A DNA stretch of 64,000 nucleotides from contig CP036424.1 of the NCBI GenBank assembly GCA_007745835.1, positions 4,637,968-4,701,967 on the forward strand, given 5' to 3'. Below the pieces are notes generated by a model. The model had not been told where the DNA came from, made no database searches, and saw only the letters and a list, made by a program, of their open reading frames with translations. Origin of the DNA: Planctomycetes bacterium MalM25. Its GTDB lineage: Bacteria; Planctomycetota; Planctomycetia; Pirellulales; Lacipirellulaceae. This document shows, piece by piece, positions 53,978 through 61,733 of this stretch (position 1 is its first letter; every line of letters starts with the position of its first letter). Made by a program: the position numbers and the translations under genes.

Positions 53978-54091
53978 TCCCCCTCCCTCATAGGGAGGGG
54001 CTAGGGGAGGGTCACACGCGACGGCACAGGAGGATTCTCTTGTCCTGTACGTCCTCACCCTCCCCAACCCCTCCCTGCAAGGGAGGGGCTT
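53978..54091. repeat. 114-base clover-leaf repeat, copy 1
   Basis: Three linked foldbacks: CCCCTCCCT/AGGGAGGGG at the left, GGGGAGGGT pairing with ACCCTCCCC in the middle around an inner AGGA/TCCT stem, and CCCCTCCCT/AGGGAGGGG at the right. It lies between two convergent gene ends (53959 and 54119). The reverse complement of copy 2 (55113-55226) aligns along its full length. Confidence 0.85.
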
Positions 54092-54118
54092 ACATCGCAA
54101 CACGTAGATCGAACGTGC

Positions 54119-55024
54119 TCAACGCCGCGGCGCGACGGGCTGCGTCGCGGTCGCCGTGCCGGGTTGCTCGACGACACGCGTCCAGCCGAACGGCGTCGAG
54201 GGGGATTGGAACAGCGAGTTCCACAACGCCGTCATGCGGCTGTTGATCTTCGCGTTCGCTAGGTCGAACGTGTAGGTCGTCTGGCTGTTGTCCGGCGCGG
54301 TCACGCGCATCGCGGCGGGGAGCATCTTCGTCTGATCGAGCATCAGCTCGACCAGCCGGTAGTTGGCCGCGTCGGCCCGGCGCTTCGGCATGGCGGCGAG
54401 CCAGATCGATCCGGGCTGCGCCCGCGGGTCGACCCGCAGCCAGTAGCGCGCCTTCAGGTCGGCCGCCTTCGCGCCGAAGAGGAAGGGCAACGGCCCGTCG
54501 GCGATGTTCTGGCCCTGCATCTCGGGCGGGATCGGGCGCTCGACGAGCTGCTTCTGCTCGTGCTTGTATTCGAAGACACTCCGGCCGTCGCACACCCAGT
54601 GCTCGCCGATGAGGTTCGGGTTCTCGACGTGCTTGCTCTGCGCGGCGTCCCAGGCGAGCAGCTTCTTGATGTGGAAGCTGCCTTTATCGGGGTTCTGGTA
54701 GCTGACGGTGCCGTACTCGTGGTTCTTCGCGATCGGCTGCCCGTTGGCGTCGGCGCCCGGGCCGAAGACGGGGTCGTAGACCAGCCGGGTGAAGTCGCAG
54801 CTGAACGTGTTGATCTTGCCGCTCTCGTTCTCCCACATCGACAGGACCTGGTTCAGGAACTGCTGCTGGATCGCGTCGAGCTGGAACCCGGGGGGCGTCT
54901 GCGGCGCGGCTTGCGCGACGGGCGGGGCGCCGACGGCGGGCTGAACGGGCGCTGGTTGCGGGGCGACTTGGCCGAAGGCCGTGCCAGCGAGCAGCAAGGT
55001 CAGCGTGAGCGAACGCAAGGACAT
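54119..55024 (-). CDS. TIGR03009-type planctomycete exported protein
   Basis: 301 residues. A signal peptide (SLTLTLLLAGTAFGQ) and a Pro/Gln/Ala-rich linker lead to a domain with VLSMWENESGKINTFSCDF, YQNPDKGSFHIKKLL, WVCDGRSVFEYKHEQKQLVE and PLPFLFGAKAADLKARYWLR. This matches the uncharacterised planctomycete family TIGR03009, which has a LolA-like look (outer-membrane lipoprotein carrier fold), so a periplasmic lipid-binding role is possible but unproven. Flanked on both sides by mirror copies of a 114-base repeat. Confidence 0.82.
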   Translation of the reverse strand: MSLRSLTLTLLLAGTAFGQVAPQPAPVQPAVGAPPVAQAAPQTPPGFQLDAIQQQFLNQVLSMWENESGKINTFSCDFTRLVYDPVFGPGADANGQPIAKNHEYGTVSYQNPDKGSFHIKKLLAWDAAQSKHVENPNLIGEHWVCDGRSVFEYKHEQKQLVERPIPPEMQGQNIADGPLPFLFGAKAADLKARYWLRVDPRAQPGSIWLAAMPKRRADAANYRLVELMLDQTKMLPAAMRVTAPDNSQTTYTFDLANAKINSRMTALWNSLFQSPSTPFGWTRVVEQPGTATATQPVAPRR

Positions 55025-55112
55025 ATCAAGAGACCCGGATCGGGGGCGGAGTTACGGGGCGGGAGCTTAGCAGCAAGCGTCGCTGTGGGCCTATGGCGAA
55101 AACGTGAGCAGA

Positions 55113-55226
55113 AAGCCCCTCCTTGGCAGGGAGGGGTTGGGGAGGGTGGAGGCGTTCAGGACAGGTAAGTCTTCCTGTGCCGTAACGCTCAACCCTCCCC
55201 TAGCCCCTCCCTAAGAGGGAGGGGGA
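55113..55226. repeat. 114-base clover-leaf repeat, copy 2 (inverted)
   Basis: Same three-stem layout as 53978-54091 in the opposite orientation, with most changes in the middle stem's loop. It lies upstream of the TIGR03009 gene and just downstream of the dehydrogenase stop at 55243. Confidence 0.85.
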
Positions 55227-55242
55227 CCGCCCGCTAGCCCTA

Positions 55243-56199
55243 CTACGACGCTAGCACCTCCGGGTTCACCACCTGCTCGGGCCGCTCGCCCCGCAGGAAG
55301 GCGGCCACCTGGCGGCCGACGCGGGTCCGCAGCTCGGTGACCGCGTCGGACGAAACGAACGCTGTGTGCGGGGTGACGATCACCCGCGGGTCATTATACG
55401 GAGCCTGCGAGAGGTCGGGCGGCTCCGTGTCCTGCACGTCGAGCGCGGCGCCGGCGAGCTGGCCCGCGTCGAGGGCGGCGGCGAGCGCCGGGTGGTCGAT
55501 CAACCCGCCCCGCGAGGTGTTGATGAGGAACGCCGTCGGCTTCATCCGGGCGAGCGTCGCCTCGCTCATCAGGTGGTGGGTTTCGTCGCTGAGTGGACAG
55601 TTCAGGGAGACGTAGTCCGATTCGGCGAGCAACGCCTCAAGCGGGCGCCATCGGACGCCTTCCGGCGTCGACTGGGAGCGGTTCGTGCCGATGACGTTCA
55701 TGCCGACGGCTTGCGCCTTCTGCGCGAGGAGCGTCCCCGTGCGCCCCAGGCCGATCACGCCGAGCGTCTTGCCGCTGATCCGCTCGATCGGCTGCAAGCC
55801 GACGAGGTCGTACTCCCCCTGCTTGGTCGCGAGGTGGCCGGCGGCGATCTTCCGGCCCAGCGCGAAGACCATCGCCAGCGCGTGCTCGGCGACCTCCTGG
55901 ATGCAGTAGTCGGGGACGTTCGTGACGACGATCCCCTTCTTCGTGGCGTGCTCGACGTCGATGTTGTCCAAACCGATGCCCGTCCGGCTGATGTGCCGGC
56001 AATTCGGAGCCGCGTCGATCACCCGCGCGGTGACCGGCGCCCAACAGGTGAGGATCGCGTCCGCATCGCCGACGCGGTCGATGAGCGTCTGCTCCTGGTT
56101 GTCCGGCGAGAGGTCGAGCGTGCAGCCGGCCTCGGCGAGCAGGCCGCGTTCGATCTCGGCGTCGGCCCAGGGGAAGTCGGTATAGAAAGCGCGGGGCAT
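55243..56199 (-). CDS. D-2-hydroxyacid dehydrogenase (C-terminal-binding/PGDH type)
   Basis: 318 residues. NAD-dependent oxidoreductase of 2-hydroxy acids. Seen: ISRTGIGLDNIDVEHATKKG, NVPDYCIQEVAEHALAMVFA, Rossmann loop LGVIGLGRTGTLLAQKAQ, catalytic Arg in FLINTSRGGLIDHPALAAAL, Glu in LDVQDTEPPDLSQ and His in VIVTPHTAFVSSDAV. Resembles the CtBP-like and phosphoglycerate-dehydrogenase-like subgroup; no ACT domain, so it is not a long serA. Substrate not settled. Single gene. Confidence 0.9.
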   Translation of the reverse strand: MPRAFYTDFPWADAEIERGLLAEAGCTLDLSPDNQEQTLIDRVGDADAILTCWAPVTARVIDAAPNCRHISRTGIGLDNIDVEHATKKGIVVTNVPDYCIQEVAEHALAMVFALGRKIAAGHLATKQGEYDLVGLQPIERISGKTLGVIGLGRTGTLLAQKAQAVGMNVIGTNRSQSTPEGVRWRPLEALLAESDYVSLNCPLSDETHHLMSEATLARMKPTAFLINTSRGGLIDHPALAAALDAGQLAGAALDVQDTEPPDLSQAPYNDPRVIVTPHTAFVSSDAVTELRTRVGRQVAAFLRGERPEQVVNPEVLAS

Positions 56200-56218
56200 G
56201 TGCCTTCAGGTGAGTTTA

Positions 56219-56252
56219 GGAACCACAAATGAACACAGATAAACGCAGATGG
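56219..56252 (+). repeat. 33-base repeat, left member of the pair around DUF2199
   Basis: Begins GGAACCACAAATGAACAC and ends GCAGATGG. Plus orientation. Its inverted partner is at 56824-56852, with the DUF2199 gene between them. Confidence 0.85.
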
Positions 56253-56280
56253 ATTCTTGAGGAGCGTCGACTCCGATCGA

Positions 56281-56781
56281 TTATCGACCGTGCAGGATCT
56301 GATGTGCTATTGCTTCGACGCGTTTGCGATCGATTCCCATAGTCTGTTCGATCCACAGCGCATGATCACATTCTTGCATATCCACTCGCATGACCGTCCC
56401 GACTCGTTGAAACACAACGTTCGTCTTGAGGTTCCGTGTCGGTTTCTCGTAGCAAGGCAAGTCGGTGAACAACCAGCCGAAATAGGATACCCCTGAACGC
56501 TCTTCGCTCTCCCACCGCAGGGAAGCATCGACAAAACTCTCTCGGCTTAGAGAGCACCAGACGGACCAGGCGAAATCTGGCTCGAGATCGGTCGTTGGGA
56601 TTTCGATGTGACCCCGAACGAAGAAGTATTCTTCGTCGATGACACATTGGTCTTTGGTGAGATCGACACGCTTACTGAACTCGGCTTCAGGCACTCCCAT
56701 CGACCGCCACGGAGGGCTCGCCCCATAGCACATCGGTAGATCATCATGCGTTTCTCCACATGTCGAACAGGTGTAGCTCAT
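56281..56781 (-). CDS. DUF2199 protein
   Basis: 166 residues from ATG 56781 (an in-frame ATG at 56805 would add eight residues; the family begins at MSYTCSTCGETHDDLP). The zinc-type CSTCGETH start, then LPMCYGASPPWRSM and DEEYFFVRGHIEIPTTD, FAWSVWCSLSRESF and GWLFTDLPCYEKPTRNLKTN, are typical of DUF2199, an uncharacterised bacterial family. GC is near 50%, far below the neighbours. It is enclosed by an inverted pair of a dispersed repeat, which suggests it came in as a cassette. Confidence 0.85.
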   Translation of the reverse strand: MSYTCSTCGETHDDLPMCYGASPPWRSMGVPEAEFSKRVDLTKDQCVIDEEYFFVRGHIEIPTTDLEPDFAWSVWCSLSRESFVDASLRWESEERSGVSYFGWLFTDLPCYEKPTRNLKTNVVFQRVGTVMRVDMQECDHALWIEQTMGIDRKRVEAIAHQILHGR

Positions 56782-56823
56782 GATGCTGTCGCGGTCGTCC
56801 GGCAACGCTTAGTCCGCAGGATT

Positions 56824-56852
56824 CATCCGTGTCTATCACGTTCAGCCGTGGC
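56824..56852 (-). repeat. 33-base repeat, right member of the pair around DUF2199 (degenerate)
   Basis: CATCCGTGTCTATCACGTTC then AGCCGTGGCT, which is a worn copy of the minus-orientation repeat (compare 60371-60403). It ends at the stop of the DUF255 gene. Confidence 0.65.
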
Positions 56853-58924
56853 TAACTCGCCAGCGCCGCGCGAATCGCCGCCGCGCCAACGATCGGCTCG
56901 CCGCACGTGTGGCCTTGGCAGACGTACAGCGTCGCCTCGCCGTTGACCGAGGTCTTCCCCTCGAACAGCGGAGCCATCAGCGGCGAGGGTTGGCAGGGGC
57001 CGATCCGGCCCGCGAGCACCCGGCGGGGGGCGAGTTGGCGGCGCAACTCGGCGGCGATCTGCTCGGCGTCGGGGCCGATCCCCATGAGGACCACCTCCTC
57101 GGTCGGTCCGAGCCAGAGGTCGAGCGCCGCGAGCATCTGGCCGCTGGCGGTGGGCGCCTTCTGCATGAGCGGGGCGGCCGCCTGGAGCGTCTGCTCGGCC
57201 GCGTCGAGGTACTTCGCCTGGCCGGTCAGCTTGCTGAGCCGCACCAGGGCGGTCGCCGCCAGCGAGGCGCCGCCGGGCGTGGCGTTGTCGGTCAGTTCCT
57301 TGTTGCGGACGATCAGCGCCTCGTGGTCGTCGGCCGTGTAGAAGAAGCCGCCCCCGTCCGGGTCGGCGAACTTGTCGAGCACCACGTCGAGCAGCTCGGC
57401 CGCCTGCTCGAGCCGCCGCTCGTCGAAGGTCGCCTCGTACAGCGAGACCAAGCCGTTCGCCATCGCCGTGTAGTCGTCCAGGTACGCGGCGAGCTTCGCC
57501 TCGCCGCCGCGCGAGGTGTGCAGCAGACGGCCGTCGGCATCGCGCATCTTGTCGAGCACGAAGTCCGCAGCGCGGCTCGCCGCGCCCGTGTACTTCGCCT
57601 CGCCGAAGGCGCCGCCGGCGCGGGCGAGGGCGTCGATCATCAGGCCGTTCCAGCCCGCCAGGACCTTGTCGTCCAGGCCGGGGCGGGGTCGCTTCTCGCG
57701 CAAAGCGGTGAGCTTCTCGCGCCAGCCGGCCAGCTCGCGGCGGAGGTCGGCCTCGTTGACGCCCATCAGCTTCGCCTGCGCGCTGATCGACTTGGGCAGC
57801 GAGAGCACGTTGCGGCCCTCGAAGTTGCCGATCGGCGTGACGTCGTACACGCGGCAGAACGTGTCGGCCTCCTCCTCGCCGATCGCCTTGCGGATCTCCT
57901 CGGGCTTCCACGTGTAGTAGAGCCCCTCCTCCGCGTGGCCCTCCGGATCGTTCGCGGGCAGGCTGTCGGCGTCCTCGGTGCTGTAGAACCCGCCGTCGGG
58001 CGCGGTCATGTCGCGGAGCACGTAATCGAGCGTCTCGCTCGCGATGCGGCGGAACTCGGCGTCGCCGGTCGCTTGGAACGCCTCGGTGTAGACGCCGGCG
58101 AGCAGCGCGTTGTCGTACAGCATCTTCTCGAAGTGCGGCACGAGCCACCGCTCGTCGACGCTGTACCGCGCGAAGCCGCCACCCAGGTGGTCGTAGATGC
58201 CGCCGGCGGCCATCTGCGTGAGCGTCGTGCGGACCATGTCGAGCCATGCGCCGCGGCCGGTGGTCTTCCACAGCCGCAAGAGGACGCTCAGGTCCATCGT
58301 GTGCGGGAACTTCGGCGCGCCGCCGAAGCCGCCGTGCGTGGCGTCGAAGGTCCGCTCCAGCTCGCGCCCCGCACCCAATAAAAGTTCTAAGTCGAGCGGT
58401 GTGTCGTCGCCCCCGTCGGCGGCGACCAGCTGGCCGAGCTTCTCGGTGAGCTGATCGCCCATCTCGATCGCCTGGTCGCGGCGGTTCTGCCACGCGTCCT
58501 GCACCGCCTCGAGTACCTGGTCGAAGCCGGGCATGCCGCGTTGCGCGGTGGGGGGCCAGTAGGTGCCGCCGTAGAACGGCTTGAGGTCGGGCGTCAGGAA
58601 GACGCTCATCGGCCACCCGCCCCGCCCCGTCATCGCCTGGACGGCGTTCATGTAGATCTGGTCGAGGTCGGGGCGCTCTTCGCGGTCGACCTTGATGCAA
58701 ACGAAGTGCTGGTTGAGCGTGGCGGCGAGCTCCGCGTTCTCAAAACTCTCGTGCTCCATCACGTGGCACCAGTGGCACGCCGAGTAGCCGATCGACAAGA
58801 AGATCGGCTTGTCTTCCTGCTTGGCCAGGGCCAAGGCCTCCTCGCCCCAGGGCCGCCAATCGACCGGGTTGTCCTGGTGCTGGAGCAGGTAGGGGGAGGA
58901 CTCGTCCTTGAGCGCGTTGGGCAT
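56852..58924 (-). CDS. DUF255 thioredoxin-domain protein (YyaL/spermatogenesis-associated 20-like)
   Basis: 690 residues, the usual length. N-terminal thioredoxin-like domain with [20 protein letters not shown] (CHWCH) and [40 protein letters not shown] and GTYWPP; then an (alpha/alpha)6 barrel like N-acylglucosamine 2-epimerases, with [55 protein letters not shown] and [20 protein letters not shown]. Widespread but its function is not settled. Cytoplasmic. Single gene, divergent from the sigma factor at 59005. Confidence 0.93.
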   Translation of the reverse strand: MPNALKDESSPYLLQHQDNPVDWRPWGEEALALAKQEDKPIFLSIGYSACHWCHVMEHESFENAELAATLNQHFVCIKVDREERPDLDQIYMNAVQAMTGRGGWPMSVFLTPDLKPFYGGTYWPPTAQRGMPGFDQVLEAVQDAWQNRRDQAIEMGDQLTEKLGQLVAADGGDDTPLDLELLLGAGRELERTFDATHGGFGGAPKFPHTMDLSVLLRLWKTTGRGAWLDMVRTTLTQMAAGGIYDHLGGGFARYSVDERWLVPHFEKMLYDNALLAGVYTEAFQATGDAEFRRIASETLDYVLRDMTAPDGGFYSTEDADSLPANDPEGHAEEGLYYTWKPEEIRKAIGEEEADTFCRVYDVTPIGNFEGRNVLSLPKSISAQAKLMGVNEADLRRELAGWREKLTALREKRPRPGLDDKVLAGWNGLMIDALARAGGAFGEAKYTGAASRAADFVLDKMRDADGRLLHTSRGGEAKLAAYLDDYTAMANGLVSLYEATFDERRLEQAAELLDVVLDKFADPDGGGFFYTADDHEALIVRNKELTDNATPGGASLAATALVRLSKLTGQAKYLDAAEQTLQAAAPLMQKAPTASGQMLAALDLWLGPTEEVVLMGIGPDAEQIAAELRRQLAPRRVLAGRIGPCQPSPLMAPLFEGKTSVNGEATLYVCQGHTCGEPIVGAAAIRAALAS

Positions 58925-59004
58925 GCTGGCGCCAGCTGAGGGGGAAGGGCGTCGATTTCTTTGAACCCTAGAGGGTCTCCAGCGACCAGGATAGCGGACA
59001 TCCC

Positions 59005-59592
59005 ATGCCCGACGCCGCCCCCCATCCGCCGAACCGGCCGCACTCTAAGGAGGAGGCCCTCGATCAGTGGCTCGTCCTCCGCGCCCAGGACAGCGAGGAG
59101 GACGCCCTGCGGCGGCTGGTCGCCCGCTGGTCGGCGCGGCTCAAGCGGCATGCCACACGGCTCACGGGCGACCCCCACGGGGCGGCCGACGTCGCCCAGG
59201 AAGCCTGGATCGCCATCGTGCGGGGCCTGCCGCGCCTGGAAGACCCGGCGTGCTTCCGCCGTTGGGCGTACCGGATCGTGACCAACAAATCGGCCGACTG
59301 GGTCCGCCGCCGCCAGACCCACCGCGCCCACAACGCGCCGCTGGTCGAAGAGCCGACCGCGGCAAGCGTGGAACCAACCGACGAACGGCTCGACGCCCTC
59401 GGCGTCGCGCTCGCGAAGCTTCCAGACAAGGACCGCACCATCCTGGCGATGCACTACACCGAATCAATGCCGCTGACCGAAATCGCCGAGGCGCTCACGC
59501 TGCCCGTCGGCACCGTGAAGTCACGCCTCTACCACGCCCGCCAACGGCTCAAGGCGACGCTCGAACCCCAAAGCCCGGAGGACCGATCATGA
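59005..59592 (+). CDS. ECF-type RNA polymerase sigma factor
   Basis: 195 residues. Region 2: [20 protein letters not shown] then [26 protein letters not shown]. Region 4: [20 protein letters not shown] and [20 protein letters not shown] with the helix-turn-helix recognition end [11 protein letters not shown]. Directs transcription of a small regulon. The downstream gene overlaps by four bases (ATGA) and codes for a DUF6768 membrane protein, so the pair is a sigma/regulator unit. Confidence 0.92.
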   Translation: MPDAAPHPPNRPHSKEEALDQWLVLRAQDSEEDALRRLVARWSARLKRHATRLTGDPHGAADVAQEAWIAIVRGLPRLEDPACFRRWAYRIVTNKSADWVRRRQTHRAHNAPLVEEPTAASVEPTDERLDALGVALAKLPDKDRTILAMHYTESMPLTEIAEALTLPVGTVKSRLYHARQRLKATLEPQSPEDRS

Positions 59593-59969
59593 GCGATAAG
59601 ACCGACGACCTGATCCGCGACGCGCTGCAGCGCGAAGAGAAGCGCATCGAAGAAACGATGGAGGACGACCTGCAGGTCACCGAACTGATCGTCAGCAGCT
59701 TCCGCGGCCGCCAGCGCTGGCTGACGATCTTCCCGATGCTGCTGTCGCTGGTTTACTCGGCGATCCTGTTTTGGTCCGCGTACGAATTCTTCCAGACCGA
59801 GAACGTGAAGCACCAGATCGCCTGGGCGACGCTCTTCACCGGCATGGGCATGTCGATCATCGCGACCAAGATCTGGATCTGGGGCGAGTGGCGCCGCGCG
59901 GCGCTGACGCGCGAGCTGAAGCGGTTGGAGCTGCGCGTCGTCGAACTGAGTGAACGGGTGGGTTCTTGA
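59589..59969 (+). CDS. DUF6768 membrane protein, likely partner of the ECF sigma factor
   Basis: 126 residues. Starts [20 protein letters not shown], then LQVTELIVSSFRGRQRWLTI, two membrane helices (LTIFPMLLSLVYSAILFWSA and IAWATLFTGMGMSIIATKIW) and a C-terminal charged helix that may be coiled coil (RELKRLELRVVELSERV). Matches the DUF6768 family, often next to ECF sigma genes in planctomycetes. No zinc-finger anti-sigma domain, so an anti-sigma role is inferred only from position and topology. Confidence 0.8.
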   Translation: MSDKTDDLIRDALQREEKRIEETMEDDLQVTELIVSSFRGRQRWLTIFPMLLSLVYSAILFWSAYEFFQTENVKHQIAWATLFTGMGMSIIATKIWIWGEWRRAALTRELKRLELRVVELSERVGS

Positions 59970-59970
59970 A

Positions 59971-60005
59971 GGAACCGCAGATGAACGCCGATAAACGCGG
60001 ATGGA
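59971..60005 (+). repeat. 33-base repeat, left member of the pair around the 113-residue ORF
   Basis: Begins GGAACCGCAGATGAACGC and ends GCGGATGGA. It starts two bases after the DUF6768 stop. Its inverted partner is at 60371-60403. Confidence 0.88.
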
Positions 60006-60017
60006 TTACTCATCGTC

Positions 60018-60359
60018 TTAATTCGTTCGTTGAGTAGGTAAAAGGAAGAGAGGCGCCGCTAAGAGCATCCATACGGGGATGAGATAAAACAGCGACTGAC
60101 CGATGCCGGACTCCGAGTAACCTTGTGCGATGCGCAACAACCAATCCGGCAACGGGCTGAATGGCTGGATCTCACTGCGCACCGTGCAGACAACCCATAG
60201 AGTGCTCAGCCACCACAGCAGACAACCCACACCAGCCCAAAGCCGGACCTTTGCTGGGTAGCTCTTATCCTTCGCCAAACCCCAACAGACGACCCCGGCT
60301 AGAAAAAAGGACACCGTGATTGGAGTCACGCCGGCATGTGACGCAAGCAGTGAGAACAC
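60018..60359 (-). CDS. Small membrane protein between inverted repeats
   Basis: 113 residues, no family recognised. Three hydrophobic segments: TPITVSFFLAGVVCWGLA, VRLWAGVGCLLWWLSTLWVV and LFYLIPVWMLLAAPLFLL. GC about 50%, clearly lower than the neighbours. The gene fills nearly all of the space between an inverted repeat pair (59971-60005 and 60371-60403), the same layout and strand as DUF2199. Probably a real gene because of its hydrophobic pattern and length, but no independent evidence of translation. Confidence 0.55.
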   Translation of the reverse strand: MFSLLASHAGVTPITVSFFLAGVVCWGLAKDKSYPAKVRLWAGVGCLLWWLSTLWVVCTVRSEIQPFSPLPDWLLRIAQGYSESGIGQSLFYLIPVWMLLAAPLFLLPTQRTN

Positions 60360-60370
60360 CCTGCACCCCT

Positions 60371-60403
60371 CATCTGTGTTTATCCGTGTTCATCTGTGGT
60401 TCC
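60371..60403 (-). repeat. 33-base repeat, right member of the pair around the 113-residue ORF
   Basis: CATCTGTGTTTATCCGTG then TTCATCTGTGGTTCC. Its last base is part of the mnmA stop codon (60403-60405). Confidence 0.88.
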
Positions 60404-61584
60404 TAATCGATCCACCCGCCCCCCAGCACACGGGCCGGCTCGTCGGCCGCGTAGCAGACCACGGCTTGGCCGGGAGTGACCCCCTGCTGGGGCTCGTCGA
60501 AAACGACTCGGAAACGCCCCGCGCCGAGCAGCTCCAGCATCGCCGGCGCGGCGGCGGAGTTGTAACGGATCTGGGCTTCGCAGCGGATCGGTTCGCCCTT
60601 GTGCAATTCGATCAGCCAGTTGGCTTCGGACGCTTCGAGCGCTGACCGATTGAGATCGCCGCGCTCTCCGAGGACGACACGCTTGGTCTCCGGCTCGATG
60701 GCAACGACGAACATCGGCTTGCCGAGCGCGATGCCCAGGCCCTTGCGCTGGCCGACCGTGAAGCCATCGATCCCCGTGTGGCGGCCGACGACCTCGCCGT
60801 CGGTCGTGACGAAGTCGCCCGCGCGGTCCTCGTCGTCCAAGCGGCGCTTCACGAACTCGTCATAGCGGCCCTGGGTGACGAAGCAGATCTCCTGGCTGTC
60901 CTTCTTCTCCGCGACGTTCAGCCCGATGCCCGCGGCGAGCTCGCGGATCTTCGGCTTCTGAAAACCGCCCACCGGCAGCAGCATCCGCGGCAAGAGCTCG
61001 CGGCCGATGCCCGCCAGCACGTACGACTGGTCCTTGCCCGCGTCGACGCCCCGCAGGAGCGCCGCGCCGTCGTCGCGCTGCTCCAATCGGGCATAGTGGC
61101 CCGTCGCCACGAACTCGGCGCCGATCGAGTCGGCGTAGTCGAACAGCTTGCCGAACTTGATCCAGTTGTTGCACTGCACGCACGGGTTCGGCGTGCGGCC
61201 GCGGGCGTACTCGTCCACGAAGTAATCCATGATGCGCCCGAACTCGGCGTCCAGGTCGAGCGCGTAAAAGGGCATCCCCAACCGGTCGGAGACCCGGCGG
61301 GCGTCCTCGGCGTCGGCCGCGGTGCAGCAGCCCTGCTTGTGATCGAGCCGGTTAACCACGGGGAGCTGTTTCCCTGATAGCCCCGACCAAGCTTGGTCGG
61401 GGTGACTGCCCAATCCGTTCTCCTGATCTCCTCCACTCCCAGCACCCTCCACCGCACACGCGGCCGGGCTCTGCTCCCCGTGCCGCATGAAGACCCCCAC
61501 GACCTCGTGCCCCGCTTCGAGCAGCAAGTGCGCAGCGACACTCGAATCGACGCCGCCGGACATGGCTAGAACAACGCGGGACAT
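60403..61584 (-). CDS. mnmA: tRNA-specific 2-thiouridylase MnmA
   Basis: 393 residues. Puts sulfur on U34 of tRNA for Lys, Glu and Gln, with ATP and a sulfur relay. Seen: PP-loop VVLAMSGGVDSSVAAHLLLE at ~3-22, KQGCCTAADAEDARRVSDRL, NPCVQCNNWIKFGKLFDYAD (first catalytic Cys in PCVQCN), ATGHYARLEQ, GGFQKPKIRELAAGIGL, DSQEICFV with the second catalytic Cys and GFTVGQRKGLGIALGKP. A ~45-residue extra linker (~38-82, between FMRHGEQS and KQGCC) is long compared with E. coli and includes a palindromic repeat (61381-61402). All catalytic motifs are intact. Confidence 0.95.
   Translation of the reverse strand: MSRVVLAMSGGVDSSVAAHLLLEAGHEVVGVFMRHGEQSPAACAVEGAGSGGDQENGLGSHPDQAWSGLSGKQLPVVNRLDHKQGCCTAADAEDARRVSDRLGMPFYALDLDAEFGRIMDYFVDEYARGRTPNPCVQCNNWIKFGKLFDYADSIGAEFVATGHYARLEQRDDGAALLRGVDAGKDQSYVLAGIGRELLPRMLLPVGGFQKPKIRELAAGIGLNVAEKKDSQEICFVTQGRYDEFVKRRLDDEDRAGDFVTTDGEVVGRHTGIDGFTVGQRKGLGIALGKPMFVVAIEPETKRVVLGERGDLNRSALEASEANWLIELHKGEPIRCEAQIRYNSAAAPAMLELLGAGRFRVVFDEPQQGVTPGQAVVCYAADEPARVLGGGWID
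61381..61402. repeat. Perfect 22-base palindrome inside mnmA
   Basis: CCCCGACCAAG followed directly by its reverse complement CTTGGTCGGGG. It lies in the coding part for the linker (HPDQAWSGLSG), not in a catalytic part. Related in sequence to the palindrome just upstream of mnmA at 61617-61648. Confidence 0.85.
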
Positions 61585-61616
61585 CTTTCTCCGTACGGTT
61601 GCTTATCCGCTGGTCT

Positions 61617-61648
61617 GGCGAGCCCCCGACATGAGTCGGGGGCTCGCC
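61617..61648. repeat. Planctomycete-type palindrome between mnmA and prfB
   Basis: 14-base perfect arms GGCGAGCCCCCGAC and GTCGGGGGCTCGCC with ATGA between. It lies in the shared promoter space of the divergent mnmA and prfB genes. Confidence 0.85.
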
Positions 61649-61733
61649 GTTGGACCGCCCACTATCCTACGCGGTCGGGGCCCCGATATCATGCAGGACT
61701 CTCACCCAGGCAACGAGACCCACCGGCGCTCCC

